From JAUMBM01 sp964441755 (GTDB lineage Bacteria > Bacteroidota > Bacteroidia > Chitinophagales > Saprospiraceae), in assembly GCA_964441755.1 (NCBI GenBank), contig CAYTVG010000004.1, positions 193,350 to 257,349 on the forward strand: a DNA stretch of 64,000 nt. Direction: 5' to 3'. Below are positions 51,813 through 61,000 of the stretch, piece by piece. A model generated the notes under the pieces. It had not been told where the DNA came from, searched no databases, and worked only from the letters and a program-made list of their open reading frames with translations. How positions within the stretch are numbered: the first letter of the stretch is position 1; the number at the start of each line of letters is the position of its first letter. The translations under genes and the position numbers were made by a program.

Positions 51813-52331
51813 ATGGCCATCAGTAAACCATTCAATCTGAAAGGCTGGATAGAGGAAAACCGCCACCTCCTCAAGCCACCCGTCGGCAATCACCAGCTGT
51901 ACAAAGGCAATGATGACTATATCGTCATGGTTGTAGGAGGTCCCAATGGCCGCAAAGATTATCACTGGGAAGAAGGCGAAGAATTATTCTACCAGGTGGA
52001 AGGGGATATCAGTGTCAAAATCATCAATGAAGAAGGACAGCCTGAAACTATCCATATCAGGGAAGGAGAGATGTTTCTCCTCCCGGCACGCATTCCTCAC
52101 TCACCCCAGCGGCCGCCCAACACTGTCGGACTCGTTATCGAGCGCTATCGCAAACCAGGAGAAATTGACAAACTTCTTTGGTTTTGCGAAAGCTGTAACC
52201 ACCCGCTGCATGAAGCTGGTTTCGCACTACAGGATATAGGCACCCAAATAAAGGCGGCTATTCAGGCATTTATGGCCGACGAAAATCTGCGCACTTGTCG
52301 TCATTGCGGTACCGTGATGCAACCCGGTTAA
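51813..52331 (+). CDS. nbaC: 3-hydroxyanthranilate 3,4-dioxygenase
   Basis: This 172-aa cupin dioxygenase opens 3-hydroxyanthranilate in the kynurenine route to quinolinate/NAD or in tryptophan degradation. Fe ligands are visible in KDYHWEEGEELFYQ (His and Glu) and in ARIPHSPQRPPNT (His). The bacterial-type C-terminal rubredoxin-like site is present as CESC and CRHC pairs (about 130 and 163). Other kynurenine-pathway genes are not in the window. It is followed 3 bp later by lpxH. Confidence 0.95.
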   Translation: MAISKPFNLKGWIEENRHLLKPPVGNHQLYKGNDDYIVMVVGGPNGRKDYHWEEGEELFYQVEGDISVKIINEEGQPETIHIREGEMFLLPARIPHSPQRPPNTVGLVIERYRKPGEIDKLLWFCESCNHPLHEAGFALQDIGTQIKAAIQAFMADENLRTCRHCGTVMQPG

Positions 52332-52334
52332 TGC

Positions 52335-53111
52335 ATGGCCACTTATTTTGCTTCTGATTTTCACTTGGGAGTTGATGCCCGCCTGTCCAGCGCCGAACGC
52401 GAAAAGCAAATCATACGATGGCTTGACCAAATCGCGGGAAAGGCAGATGCCGTCTACCTTGTGGGTGATTTGTTTGATTTCTGGTTCGAATATGCGACCG
52501 TTGTCCCCAGGGGCTACACCCGCCTGCTAGGGCAGTTGGCTACCATGCGCGATGCAGGTATACCGATCTATTTTTTTACGGGCAATCACGACATGTGGAT
52601 GTTTGGCTACTTCGAACAAGAGCTAGGCATCCCCATCTATCGCAGTCCCATCATTCGGGAAATCGATGGCAAAAAATACTATATTGGCCATGGAGACGGA
52701 CTTGGACCAGGTGACTACGGATATAAATTCATCAAACAGGTTTTTGCTAATCCGCTGAGCCAGTGGTTATTTGCGAGACTACACCCCAATTTTGGCATCC
52801 GGTTGGCACAATACTTTTCAGGCAGTAGCCGACAGGCTAACCCAAGTCCGCAGGTTTTTCTGGGCGAAGAACAGGAATGGCTGGCAGTTTACGCCCAACA
52901 AAAACTCGAACAAATTCCGGATATCGACTATTTTATTTTTGGGCATCGTCACCTGCCTATTGATTTTCTGTTGCGCAACGGCCACAGCCGCTACCTCAAT
53001 CTGGGCGAATGGCTCTACCATAACAGCTATGTTGTAGCAGAAAAGGGACAGGTGCAGCACCTTTTTTTTGAAAATGAACGAGGCCACATCTTTGGCAGGG
53101 AAAGTACCTAG
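52335..53111 (+). CDS. lpxH: UDP-2,3-diacylglucosamine diphosphatase (LpxH-like)
   Basis: This 258-aa calcineurin-like phosphoesterase has the full metal-site set: ASDFHLG (about 6-12), VGDLFDFWFEY, FFTGNHDMWMF, IGHGDGLGPGDYGYKF and FIFGHRHLPIDF. The GDLFDxW signature separates LpxH from generic phosphoesterases. It releases lipid X and UMP in lipid A synthesis at the inner membrane. It lies 3 bp after the 3-hydroxyanthranilate dioxygenase gene, an odd metabolic pairing that is probably only transcriptional. Confidence 0.93.
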   Translation: MATYFASDFHLGVDARLSSAEREKQIIRWLDQIAGKADAVYLVGDLFDFWFEYATVVPRGYTRLLGQLATMRDAGIPIYFFTGNHDMWMFGYFEQELGIPIYRSPIIREIDGKKYYIGHGDGLGPGDYGYKFIKQVFANPLSQWLFARLHPNFGIRLAQYFSGSSRQANPSPQVFLGEEQEWLAVYAQQKLEQIPDIDYFIFGHRHLPIDFLLRNGHSRYLNLGEWLYHNSYVVAEKGQVQHLFFENERGHIFGREST

Positions 53112-53341
53112 CGATCAGCCTGCTTTCAGGATTTCCCGTCGAAGAAAAATGACATGTTTTTTTAGTGCGTTCTCTCGTTTTCAAAAGAAATGGCCGGCGC
53201 TACGGGTCTGAAAACAGGTTGAAAACACACAAAAAAGTACTGTTTGGGGCTCGGTACCAAAATCCCGGATATGCTCTTTGTCCGAGATACAACCTGGCTG
53301 CTACTGTCCCTGACAAATCGGCACACTAAGTGACTTATACC

Positions 53342-54289
53342 ATGGAATCCCTGCCCGACAGAATTATTGGTGATTATACCGGCCAGCAACCTGGTCCGCT
53401 GGTAGTCGTTTTTGGCGGAATACACGGCAACGAGCCCGCTGGTGTTGAGGCGCTAAAGACCCTGTTTGACCTCCTCCATCTCGAACCCGGCCACAATCCC
53501 GGCTTCCGGTTTTTTGGCAGACTATTAGCACTGCGCGGCAACCGGCGCGCACTGCAAGCAGGGAAGCGATTTGTTGACAAAGACCTCAACCGGTTCTGGC
53601 AGCCACAACATCTGCGGTACCTGCAAAATTTAGCCCCCGGAAGCACCTCTGCAGACTCAGAAGATCAGGAACTACTAGAGTTGCTGGAGTTGATCCGGCA
53701 GACGATTGTTGACTACCAACCCCGGCAGATGTATATACTGGATCTGCATACGACCAGCACGCACGGGGGAATATTCACGATCACCTCAGAGCAGGATGAG
53801 AGCATCCAACTTGCTGTACAGCTCCATGCACCCGTAATCACCGGAGTACTCAAGGGGCTTTCGGGCACCACCCTACACCATTTCACAAGCGAGCACTACC
53901 CCTGCCACACCGTTGCGCTTTCGTTCGAAGCCGGACAGCACGATGACCCTGTGTCTGTTCAGCGGGCAATAGCAGCCATTATCAATCTCCTCAGATCAGT
54001 GGGATGTGTCAGGGCCGAGGATGTAGAAAACAAACACGACCAGCTTCTTATGACTTATAGCGCCGGACTTCCTAAGGTAGCTGAACTCGTCTACACACAC
54101 CGCATTCCGGCTGGCTGCCAATTTTGCATGCTGCCGGGTTACACCAACTTTCAGCCGGTCAAAGCGGGAGAACTATTGGCCTATCAGGATGGGGAAGCTA
54201 TTTACTGCCCCTTTGATGCTCATATTCTTATGCCTTTATACCAGCCACAAGGTGAAGACGGGTTTTTTCTTGTACACCCTGTCCAATAG
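53342..54289 (+). CDS. Succinylglutamate desuccinylase/aspartoacylase family protein
   Basis: This 315-aa M14-related zinc deacylase has Zn ligands in VVFGGIHGNEPAGVEAL (HxxE, about 25-41), RFVDKDLNRFW in the substrate region, and YILDLHTTSTHG supplying the third His. The family removes acyl groups from amino acids; succinylglutamate versus N-acetylaspartate cannot be told. The frame opens at a GTG (53330), but ATG 53342 is preferred. A 230-bp gap separates it from lpxH. Confidence 0.9.
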   Translation: MESLPDRIIGDYTGQQPGPLVVVFGGIHGNEPAGVEALKTLFDLLHLEPGHNPGFRFFGRLLALRGNRRALQAGKRFVDKDLNRFWQPQHLRYLQNLAPGSTSADSEDQELLELLELIRQTIVDYQPRQMYILDLHTTSTHGGIFTITSEQDESIQLAVQLHAPVITGVLKGLSGTTLHHFTSEHYPCHTVALSFEAGQHDDPVSVQRAIAAIINLLRSVGCVRAEDVENKHDQLLMTYSAGLPKVAELVYTHRIPAGCQFCMLPGYTNFQPVKAGELLAYQDGEAIYCPFDAHILMPLYQPQGEDGFFLVHPVQ

Positions 54290-54359
54290 CCCGAAATCAA
54301 TCCGTGAGGCAGTCGCTCATCGGCTTACAATAGCGAGTATTGTGTAATTTAGGCGGCCC

Positions 54360-55166
54360 TCACAGAAACACAATTTCTTTGAGACCATAGGAAGACTCCC
54401 CCTGAGCGTGCAGCAGCCGCAGCTTCCCGAAATTATCCACACCTACGATGCGCCCCCATAACCGCTCCCCCGAAGGAAGTCCATACCAGCCATCTTCACC
54501 AAAGCGGTACAGCCGGTTGAGATAATCATGCAAAATAATTCGCTGCTCACCTGCCCGCAATTGCAGATAGCGCCTTTCAAGCGTTTTACACAAGCCCGCC
54601 AACAGTGTTTCCCTGTCAAAACTACGACCAAAAGTCAATGCAAGAGATGTGGCCATAGGCAAGGATTCATCAAAATCCTGCTGGTTGACATTCAGGCCAA
54701 TACCCACTACTGACCACTGAATACGGCTCCCTTGCAGGCTATTTTGCACCAATAGCCCCCCCGCTTTTTTACCCTCTATGTATATGTCATTAGGCCATTT
54801 AACAGCTGGCTGGCTACCGGCCAAAAGCCCCACAGCATCCGAGACAGCCAGCGAAAAGATCTGATTTAGCCAAAAAGACTCTCGGGCGGGCAGAAAAGAG
54901 GGATAAAAAATAACGCTCATAAGTAAGTTGCTGCCAGCCGCTGCCTGCCAGCTACTGCCAATTTGTCCTCTGCCAGCCCACTGATAATCAGCCGTTATGA
55001 CAGTTCCCTCTGCTGGCTTGGTTTTTGATAGTAATTCAGTGGCGTAATCATTGGTAGATGCCAAGCGGGAGAAATCGTGCCGCGTTCTTCCTGTAAAAAG
55101 TGTGTCCAAAATATCTAAGTTGGAATTAATTGATAGGTTGCGTACTTTTACATTTGGTAAATACAT
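54360..55166 (-). CDS. birA: Biotin--[acetyl-CoA-carboxylase] ligase
   Basis: This 268-aa enzyme attaches biotin to the carboxyl carrier protein. Catalytic motifs visible: RLASTNDYATELL, GRGQIGSSWQAAAGSNLLMSV (biotin-binding GRGQ..W), VKWPNDIYIEGKKAGGLLVQ (about 122-141). It lacks the N-terminal HTH of class II BirA, so it is probably not a repressor. The frame opens at 55214, overlapping rsfS; MYLPNVKVRN at 55166 avoids that. Divergent from rsfS, with only 25 bp between the two starts. Confidence 0.94.
   Translation of the reverse strand: MYLPNVKVRNLSINSNLDILDTLFTGRTRHDFSRLASTNDYATELLSKTKPAEGTVITADYQWAGRGQIGSSWQAAAGSNLLMSVIFYPSFLPARESFWLNQIFSLAVSDAVGLLAGSQPAVKWPNDIYIEGKKAGGLLVQNSLQGSRIQWSVVGIGLNVNQQDFDESLPMATSLALTFGRSFDRETLLAGLCKTLERRYLQLRAGEQRIILHDYLNRLYRFGEDGWYGLPSGERLWGRIVGVDNFGKLRLLHAQGESSYGLKEIVFL
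55149..55156 (+). promoter_or_regulatory. Candidate -7 element (TACATTTG) for rsfS
   Basis: An exact TAnnTTTG, 35 bp before the TTG start of rsfS. It lies inside the first codons of birA on the other strand, so the two divergent promoters would overlap. Confidence 0.45.
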
Positions 55167-55191
55167 TACAAAACTAAAAAATTGAGCTCGT

Positions 55192-55578
55192 TTGAATTCA
55201 GTAGTTGAGCCCAAAACAGTTGCTATAAGTCAGGAAGAGATCAATGATCTGATTGTTGACAGCATACAGGACATTAAGGGTAAGCACATCCTAAAGCTGG
55301 ATCTTCGCCGGCTTCACGATTCCCCTGCAGATTTTTTCATCATTTGTGAAGGCGACTCCACCACACAGGTTCGTGCCATAGCAGATAATATCCGACGCAG
55401 GCTGCGTGAAGAAATTCAACTTGCTCCCCTACATGTTGAAGGGGAGCGTCCTGCAGCATGGGTTTGCATGGACTATTTCAATACGGTGGTGCATATTTTT
55501 CACAAAGAAACGCGCAAATATTACGAACTGGAAGACCTCTGGAGTGATGCGCGCATAACCGAATATGAAACCTTGTAG
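55192..55578 (+). CDS. rsfS: Ribosome silencing factor RsfS
   Basis: This 128-aa protein binds ribosomal protein uL14 and blocks subunit joining in starvation. The family blocks are present: LIVDSIQDIKGKHILKLDLR, DFFIICEGDSTTQVRAIAD and VHIFHKETRKYYELEDLWSDA. No in-frame ATG exists before the core; a stop lies three codons upstream of the TTG at 55192, so TTG initiation is inferred. It is followed by ftsH, a usual Bacteroidota neighbour. Confidence 0.92.
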   Translation: MNSVVEPKTVAISQEEINDLIVDSIQDIKGKHILKLDLRRLHDSPADFFIICEGDSTTQVRAIADNIRRRLREEIQLAPLHVEGERPAAWVCMDYFNTVVHIFHKETRKYYELEDLWSDARITEYETL

Positions 55579-55697
55579 TCAACCTAAGCCTTACAGCAGG
55601 CCATAACGGCTGCCAGGGCTACAGCCTGTTGATGAAAAAACAGCCTCAGGTATAACTGCACAATACACACAGGCAAAAAAGCGTCTTTCGTTTAATA

Positions 55698-55771
55698 AAT
55701 AAACACAAAGGCCGCAATTACTGCGCTTTGCTGCTGTCCTAGCAAACGAATCCTGCTTTTATGTGTTTATT
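55698..55771. repeat. Inverted repeat in the rsfS-ftsH gap
   Basis: AATAAACACA (55698-55707) and TGTGTTTATT (55762-55771) are perfect 10-bp inverted arms, 54 bp apart, in the 253-bp gap before ftsH. The arms could pair in RNA to form a long stem-loop in the ftsH leader or act as paired protein sites. No known family matches. Confidence 0.4.
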
Positions 55772-55831
55772 GTAATTAAAATACATCATTTCGCCCAAAG
55801 CTTCGGCCGGGTGTAAAATAGAGAAGTCGAA

Positions 55832-57832
55832 ATGGAGAATGACAACAATAACAAGCAGCCCTCCGGTGGCGGATCCCGTATCGGTTCCTACTGGGTATAC
55901 GCGCTTATTGCCATAGTTTTGATTGCCCTTAATATCCTCAGTTTTTCTGAAGGACATAACGAACCCATCACGCAGAGCCGCCTCAAGACCATGATCGCTG
56001 ACAATGCGGTTGAAAAGGTCGTTATTATAAGCAACCAGAACAGGGCTCATGTGTACATCTTCAAGGAAAAGCTGCAAGAGAAGGGCTATGAAGATGCCAA
56101 AAAACCCTCTGGCTTCAGTAATAACCGGTTCAATTACTGGCTAAAAATTGGCTCTGTTGATTCCTTCGTTGCTTTCCTGCAGGATACTAAGAACGAGATT
56201 GGTATTGAAACCAATGTCGTTTACACGGAGAAAGGCAAAATCATGGAGAATATTCTCAGCTTTATTCTCCCTATCGTTATCATCGCCTTTATTTGGATCA
56301 TCATCATGCGCCGTGTAGGTGGCGGTGCCGGCGGGCCCGGCGCCCAGATTTTTAATATAGGAAAAAGCAAAGCCACACTTTTTGACCAAAACAGCCGCGT
56401 TGACATAACCTTTGCCGACGTCGCCGGCCTGGATGAGGCCAAGGAGGAAGTCATGGAGGTGGTAGATTTTCTTAAAAATCCTAAAAAATACACCTCTTTG
56501 GGGGGTAAAATCCCCAAGGGCGTGCTCTTGGTGGGCCCTCCGGGCACCGGTAAAACGCTGCTCGCCAAGGCTGTCGCCGGCGAAGCAGGCGTGCCTTTCT
56601 TCTCTATGTCCGGCTCTGATTTCGTCGAAATGTTTGTTGGCGTGGGCGCTTCGCGCGTACGTGACCTCTTCAAGCAGGCACGCGAAAAGGCTCCCTGCAT
56701 CGTTTTTATCGACGAAATTGACGCCATTGGCCGCGCACGCGGCCGCGGCGGCTTCCAGGGAGGCAATGACGAGCGTGAAAATACGCTCAACCAGTTGCTC
56801 GTAGAAATGGATGGCTTCAGCACAGATAAGGGCGTAATCCTCATGGCGGCCACCAACCGCCCGGATGTACTTGACTCTGCATTACTGCGCCCCGGCCGCT
56901 TCGACCGTCAAATCAGCATCGATCGCCCCGATCTGAAAGGACGTGCAGCTATTTTCAATGTTCACCTTAAGAATATTAAGGTCTCCGAAGAAGTAAACGC
57001 AGAGGTGCTGGCGGAGATGACACCGGGCTTCGCCGGTGCCGAAATTGCCAACCTGTGCAATGAGGCTGCGCTCATTGCTGCTCGCCGCAACAAAAAGTCT
57101 ATCGACCTTGATGACTTCAACTATGCGCTCGACAAGGTCATCGGCGGACTGGAGAAAAAAAATAAAATCATCTCTCCGGAAGAGAAAAAAATCATTGCCT
57201 ACCATGAGGCCGGGCATGCTCTTTGCGGTTGGTATCTCGAGCATGCTATGCCGCTGCTCAAGGTCACTATTGTGCCCAGAGGTGTGGCAGCACTTGGCTA
57301 TGCTCAGTATCTGCCTAAAGAACAGTACATCATACGCACCGAGCAATTGCTTGATCAGATGTGCATGACCTTCGGCGGTCGTGCCGCTGAACAGGTGGTC
57401 TTCAATAAGATTAGTACGGGAGCTCAGAATGATCTCGACCGCGTAACTAAGATGGCCTACGATATGATTACCATCTATGGTATGAACGACTCTGTCGGAC
57501 AAGTCAGCTTCTATGGTATGTCGCAGGACGCTTTCCAGCGGCCTTATTCAGATCAGACCGCAACGCTTATCGATAACCAGGTAAGGCAGCTGGTCGAATC
57601 TCAGTACCAGCGTGCGCAACAGTTACTCACCGAGAAGCGCGATCAACTTGAAATTCTGGCCAATGCACTCTTAGACAAAGAGGTGATTCTGAAGTCCGAT
57701 GTTGTTCGTCTCATCGGTCCTCGCCCTTACGATGTGGAAGATATCCCGCAAAACGGGCTGGATCCTGTACTGGAAGGAGTAGGCGATCATACCACGGAAG
57801 AAACGCCAACTGTAGAGGAAGCTGCCAATTAG
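55832..57832 (+). CDS. ftsH: ATP-dependent zinc metalloprotease FtsH
   Basis: This 666-aa membrane-anchored AAA+ protease has two N-terminal helices (about 16-35 and 138-157) flanking a periplasmic domain, the AAA domain (about 190-430; GPPGTGKTLLAKAVAGEAG, FIDEIDAIGR, second region of homology ATNRPDVLDSALLRPGRFDR), and the M41 protease domain with HEAGH (about 455) and a later Asp ligand. It degrades damaged membrane proteins and regulators such as LpxC. The C-terminal acidic tail is normal for Bacteroidota. It ends in a very strong terminator. Confidence 0.97.
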   Translation: MENDNNNKQPSGGGSRIGSYWVYALIAIVLIALNILSFSEGHNEPITQSRLKTMIADNAVEKVVIISNQNRAHVYIFKEKLQEKGYEDAKKPSGFSNNRFNYWLKIGSVDSFVAFLQDTKNEIGIETNVVYTEKGKIMENILSFILPIVIIAFIWIIIMRRVGGGAGGPGAQIFNIGKSKATLFDQNSRVDITFADVAGLDEAKEEVMEVVDFLKNPKKYTSLGGKIPKGVLLVGPPGTGKTLLAKAVAGEAGVPFFSMSGSDFVEMFVGVGASRVRDLFKQAREKAPCIVFIDEIDAIGRARGRGGFQGGNDERENTLNQLLVEMDGFSTDKGVILMAATNRPDVLDSALLRPGRFDRQISIDRPDLKGRAAIFNVHLKNIKVSEEVNAEVLAEMTPGFAGAEIANLCNEAALIAARRNKKSIDLDDFNYALDKVIGGLEKKNKIISPEEKKIIAYHEAGHALCGWYLEHAMPLLKVTIVPRGVAALGYAQYLPKEQYIIRTEQLLDQMCMTFGGRAAEQVVFNKISTGAQNDLDRVTKMAYDMITIYGMNDSVGQVSFYGMSQDAFQRPYSDQTATLIDNQVRQLVESQYQRAQQLLTEKRDQLEILANALLDKEVILKSDVVRLIGPRPYDVEDIPQNGLDPVLEGVGDHTTEETPTVEEAAN

Positions 57833-57845
57833 CGAAGAAGCTCGT

Positions 57846-57902
57846 AAAAAAATACCTGTGGCAGAATTTTTCAAAGAAAAATTCTGCCACAGGTATTTTT
57901 TT
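57846..57902. terminator. Very long perfect intrinsic terminator after ftsH
   Basis: A perfect 27-bp stem (57846-57872 / 57876-57902) with a 3-nt loop. A7 and T7 flank the stem, so it can terminate in both directions, and the 57-nt element serves ftsH and the convergent fusion-gene transcript. Confidence 0.93.
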
Positions 57903-58033
57903 CATCTTACAGCCATCTGCAATGACAAAGGAAATGAAGCGATAGCACCTATTGATTTTTCAATCTCTTCAGCCGTTATCGATATCGGCTCTGTATAAGT
58001 GCCGATTGGATATTTCAATGCATCGATATCCAT
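57902..58033 (-). pseudogene. N-terminal remnant of a DinB/YfiT-type metal-dependent hydrolase
   Basis: A 43-codon ATG-initiated frame starts 17 bp after the fusion-gene stop. It begins MDIDALKYPIGTYTEP and continues with AEEIEKSIGAIASFPLSLQ, the recognisable N-terminus of YfiT/BstA-type DinB proteins ('L.YPIG.(F/Y)..P', then 'I..FP..L..AV'). The family is normally about 160-180 aa with later His ligands. Here it stops at TGA directly at the edge of the ftsH terminator, so the His-bearing remainder is missing. It looks like a 3'-truncated gene; a functional mini-peptide is less likely. Confidence 0.6.
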
Positions 58034-58050
58034 TTGATTATTTTATTTAT

Positions 58051-61000
58051 TTAAGAATGAAGCTCTCTGATTTCTTTCAGCACAGCCCCCAACTGCTCCA
58101 GCATGAAGTCAGCTTGGGAAAAAGTCAGGCTCATGGGAGGTTTTATTTTGATTACGTTGTGCCGGGGCCCATCGGTACTCATCAATACGCCCTTTTCCCT
58201 CATTCTGTTGATTAGATAGTCTGCCTCTGCTGTCGCAGGGGCAAGGTCTCTTGTTTCTTTGATCATTTCGATACCTAAAAACAAACCCTCACCTCTGATA
58301 TCTCCCAGCAAACTATATTGTTGCTGTAAGTCCTGCAAACCTTTTTTCAAGTACTCTCCCAACTGCAAGGCATGCTCCTGCAGGCTCTCTTCTTGTACAA
58401 CACGAAGTACTGCCAGCCCTGCTGCGCAAGATACGGGGTTGCCTCCATAGGTGTTGAAATACTCCATCCCATTATCAAAGGCCTCTGCTATATCCCGGGT
58501 TGTCACCACAACGCCCAGTGGATGGCCATTGCCAACCGGTTTACCCAATGTGACTATATCTGGCACTACCCCTTGCATACCGAATCCCCAAAATGATTTT
58601 CCCGTCCGTCCCATACCAACTTGTACCTCGTCGGCAATGCAGAGGCCTCCCACAGAACGTACCCGCTTGTATACCTCCGCAAGATAGCCCACCGGCAGAG
58701 GAATCTGGCCCGCACAGCTCAGGATACTTTCCGCAATGAAGCCCGCCGGCTTTCGACCCATTACTTGTAGCGAGCCAATAATCTCCTCGGTATAGGCTGC
58801 ATATTTCCCTGCAGCTTCCTCTCCCTTCCACGGACCCCTATAGGTGTCCGGCACAGGTAATACATGCGTATACGGCGATCGGCCACTGCCCCCCTTGCCA
58901 TCAAATTTGTAAGAACTAATTTCTACACACCCCAGTGTGTTGCCATGGTACCCGCTCTCCATCACCAACATATCCCGCTGACCGCTATAGGTGCGAGCCA
59001 GGCGGATGGCCAGCTCATTGGCTTCGCTGCCAGAATTTACAAAATAACACACGCTAAGCGGTGGTGGAAAGGTGGCTAATAGTTCTTCGGCAAAATCGAT
59101 GATGTGAGAGTGCAGGTAACGCGTATTCGTATTCAATACCGCTTGCTGCCCACTGATTGCCCTTACCACGGCAGGGTGCTGATGCCCCAAGTGAGCTACA
59201 TTGTTAACTGTATCCAGATATCGACGGGCAGTCTCGTCATATAAATAACTGCCAAAACCCCTCACTATTTGCAATGGCCGCCAATAGGACAGGCTTAGAT
59301 TGGGTGCCAGACAACGCCGCCTCCTTTCCAATAATGATGATGCCGATGCAGCCCTTTCAGACACCGGGTAATGTTTCCGCAACCAATTTGAAGGATTCGG
59401 ACAAATACGCAGCCAGACAGCCGCTTCTTCAGGAAAAGCGACACCCGGAAAATCCCCCTCCTTCCCCAACATATCCAGTATAATCTGAAAATGCAAATGA
59501 GGCGGCCAGTTACCATTTTCGGGTGGCGGACCTATATGGGCAATACAATCGCCTTTGTGTATTTGCTGCCCAAGCTGTAGCGATGGCAGATCAATCCTAC
59601 TCAAATGACCATAGAGCGTATAAAATTGCTGCCCATCCCCCATGCTATGCTCCAGAATAATTGTCGGACCATAATCATTGTCATTCGCATTATCCTGAAA
59701 ACTGTGCACCTTTCCTTCCCAAGGCGCATATACCGGCGTACCCGATGCTGCCCACAAATCAAGCCCCAGATGCACGCTGCGCCATCGATATCCATCGTTG
59801 GCAGCAACACTATAAGCATCACTCGTATAGAAAGGCCTCACTTCTCCATAACCTCCTATACCCAGCCGACAGCTGTCAGCAGCAAGCATTTCATCAACCT
59901 TACGGCTAAATGTGGCCACATCTTCAAAAATATCATTACTCCCCAAAGCTGTACTGCTCACGCTAAGATCAAGTAGTGTGGCAGGTCCGAGGGCAGGTAG
60001 TAAGGCAGCAGGGTCTGTGTCCTCACACCACCGATCGAATACAACCCGTGCCGGACAAGCCTCAAATCTTGCTGCATCACGAAATACATAGTGCGCTAAT
60101 GCAGGAGGGATCTCGCGTAATCGCCTCAGCATCGCCCAGGCAGCATCCTCGCTAACAAGCAAATACGCATTCATACGAGCCTCCTCACGGTTCACAGCCG
60201 AATTGACCACACTAACACACAACCGAATAGCTATCAATGGAAAAAGAACCAACAATTCTGTTTCATTAAGCGCATACCGCCTGTGAAACCCCCTGATCAA
60301 TGACCTGGCTGCCGCCAGAAAATCTTCTTTGCCCATACAAGCATACGCAATCGCTATCGCCAGCTCATTGACCACTTCGCTGTATACCACATCCCCAAAA
60401 TCAATGAGCCCCACTACCCGACGAGTATGATTCTGCTCTCCTCCTACAATAATATTATAATCATTGGCATCATTGTAAATCACTCCTTTGCGCAATTCAT
60501 CCCGCTGAGGTAATACCGTAGCTGTATACAAATCCACAAAATATTCCACTAACTCCAGATCCTCCATGCGCTCTATCCGGTACAGCTCATCTTCTATCCA
60601 CAGTGCTTCCGACAAATTCCATTTAAAGGATCGATGGGCCGCAGCATGATCAAAATCGCTCAAGCGCCGGCATATCTCACCGCAGGCTTCCCCCAACGAG
60701 TCCAAGAGCTCGGGTCCGTGAGGGCACACATTTACCCACAAATCCCCCTCCAACCAACTCAACACACGCATCATTCTGCTTCTGCCGTTTTTATCCTGTA
60801 TCCTACATATTTCAGCACCGCTAATTGTCGGCATCAGCGAAGGCAGCATCAATTCACCGGCCTGTCTGGCTACATGTCGCAACAACGCATGCTGCATCTC
60901 CAACAGCTGCTCTTCTTCTTCCTCATGAGCAATTTTGACAACAAAGCACTTCCCGTCCTCTGTATGCAGCCGATAGTTGAGATCCTTCTCTGCCGTAAGG

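Noticed and set aside
56221..56856. 211-codon minus-strand frame inside ftsH
   Set aside because: Antisense shadow of the AAA domain; low-complexity Ser/Pro-rich translation with no domain.
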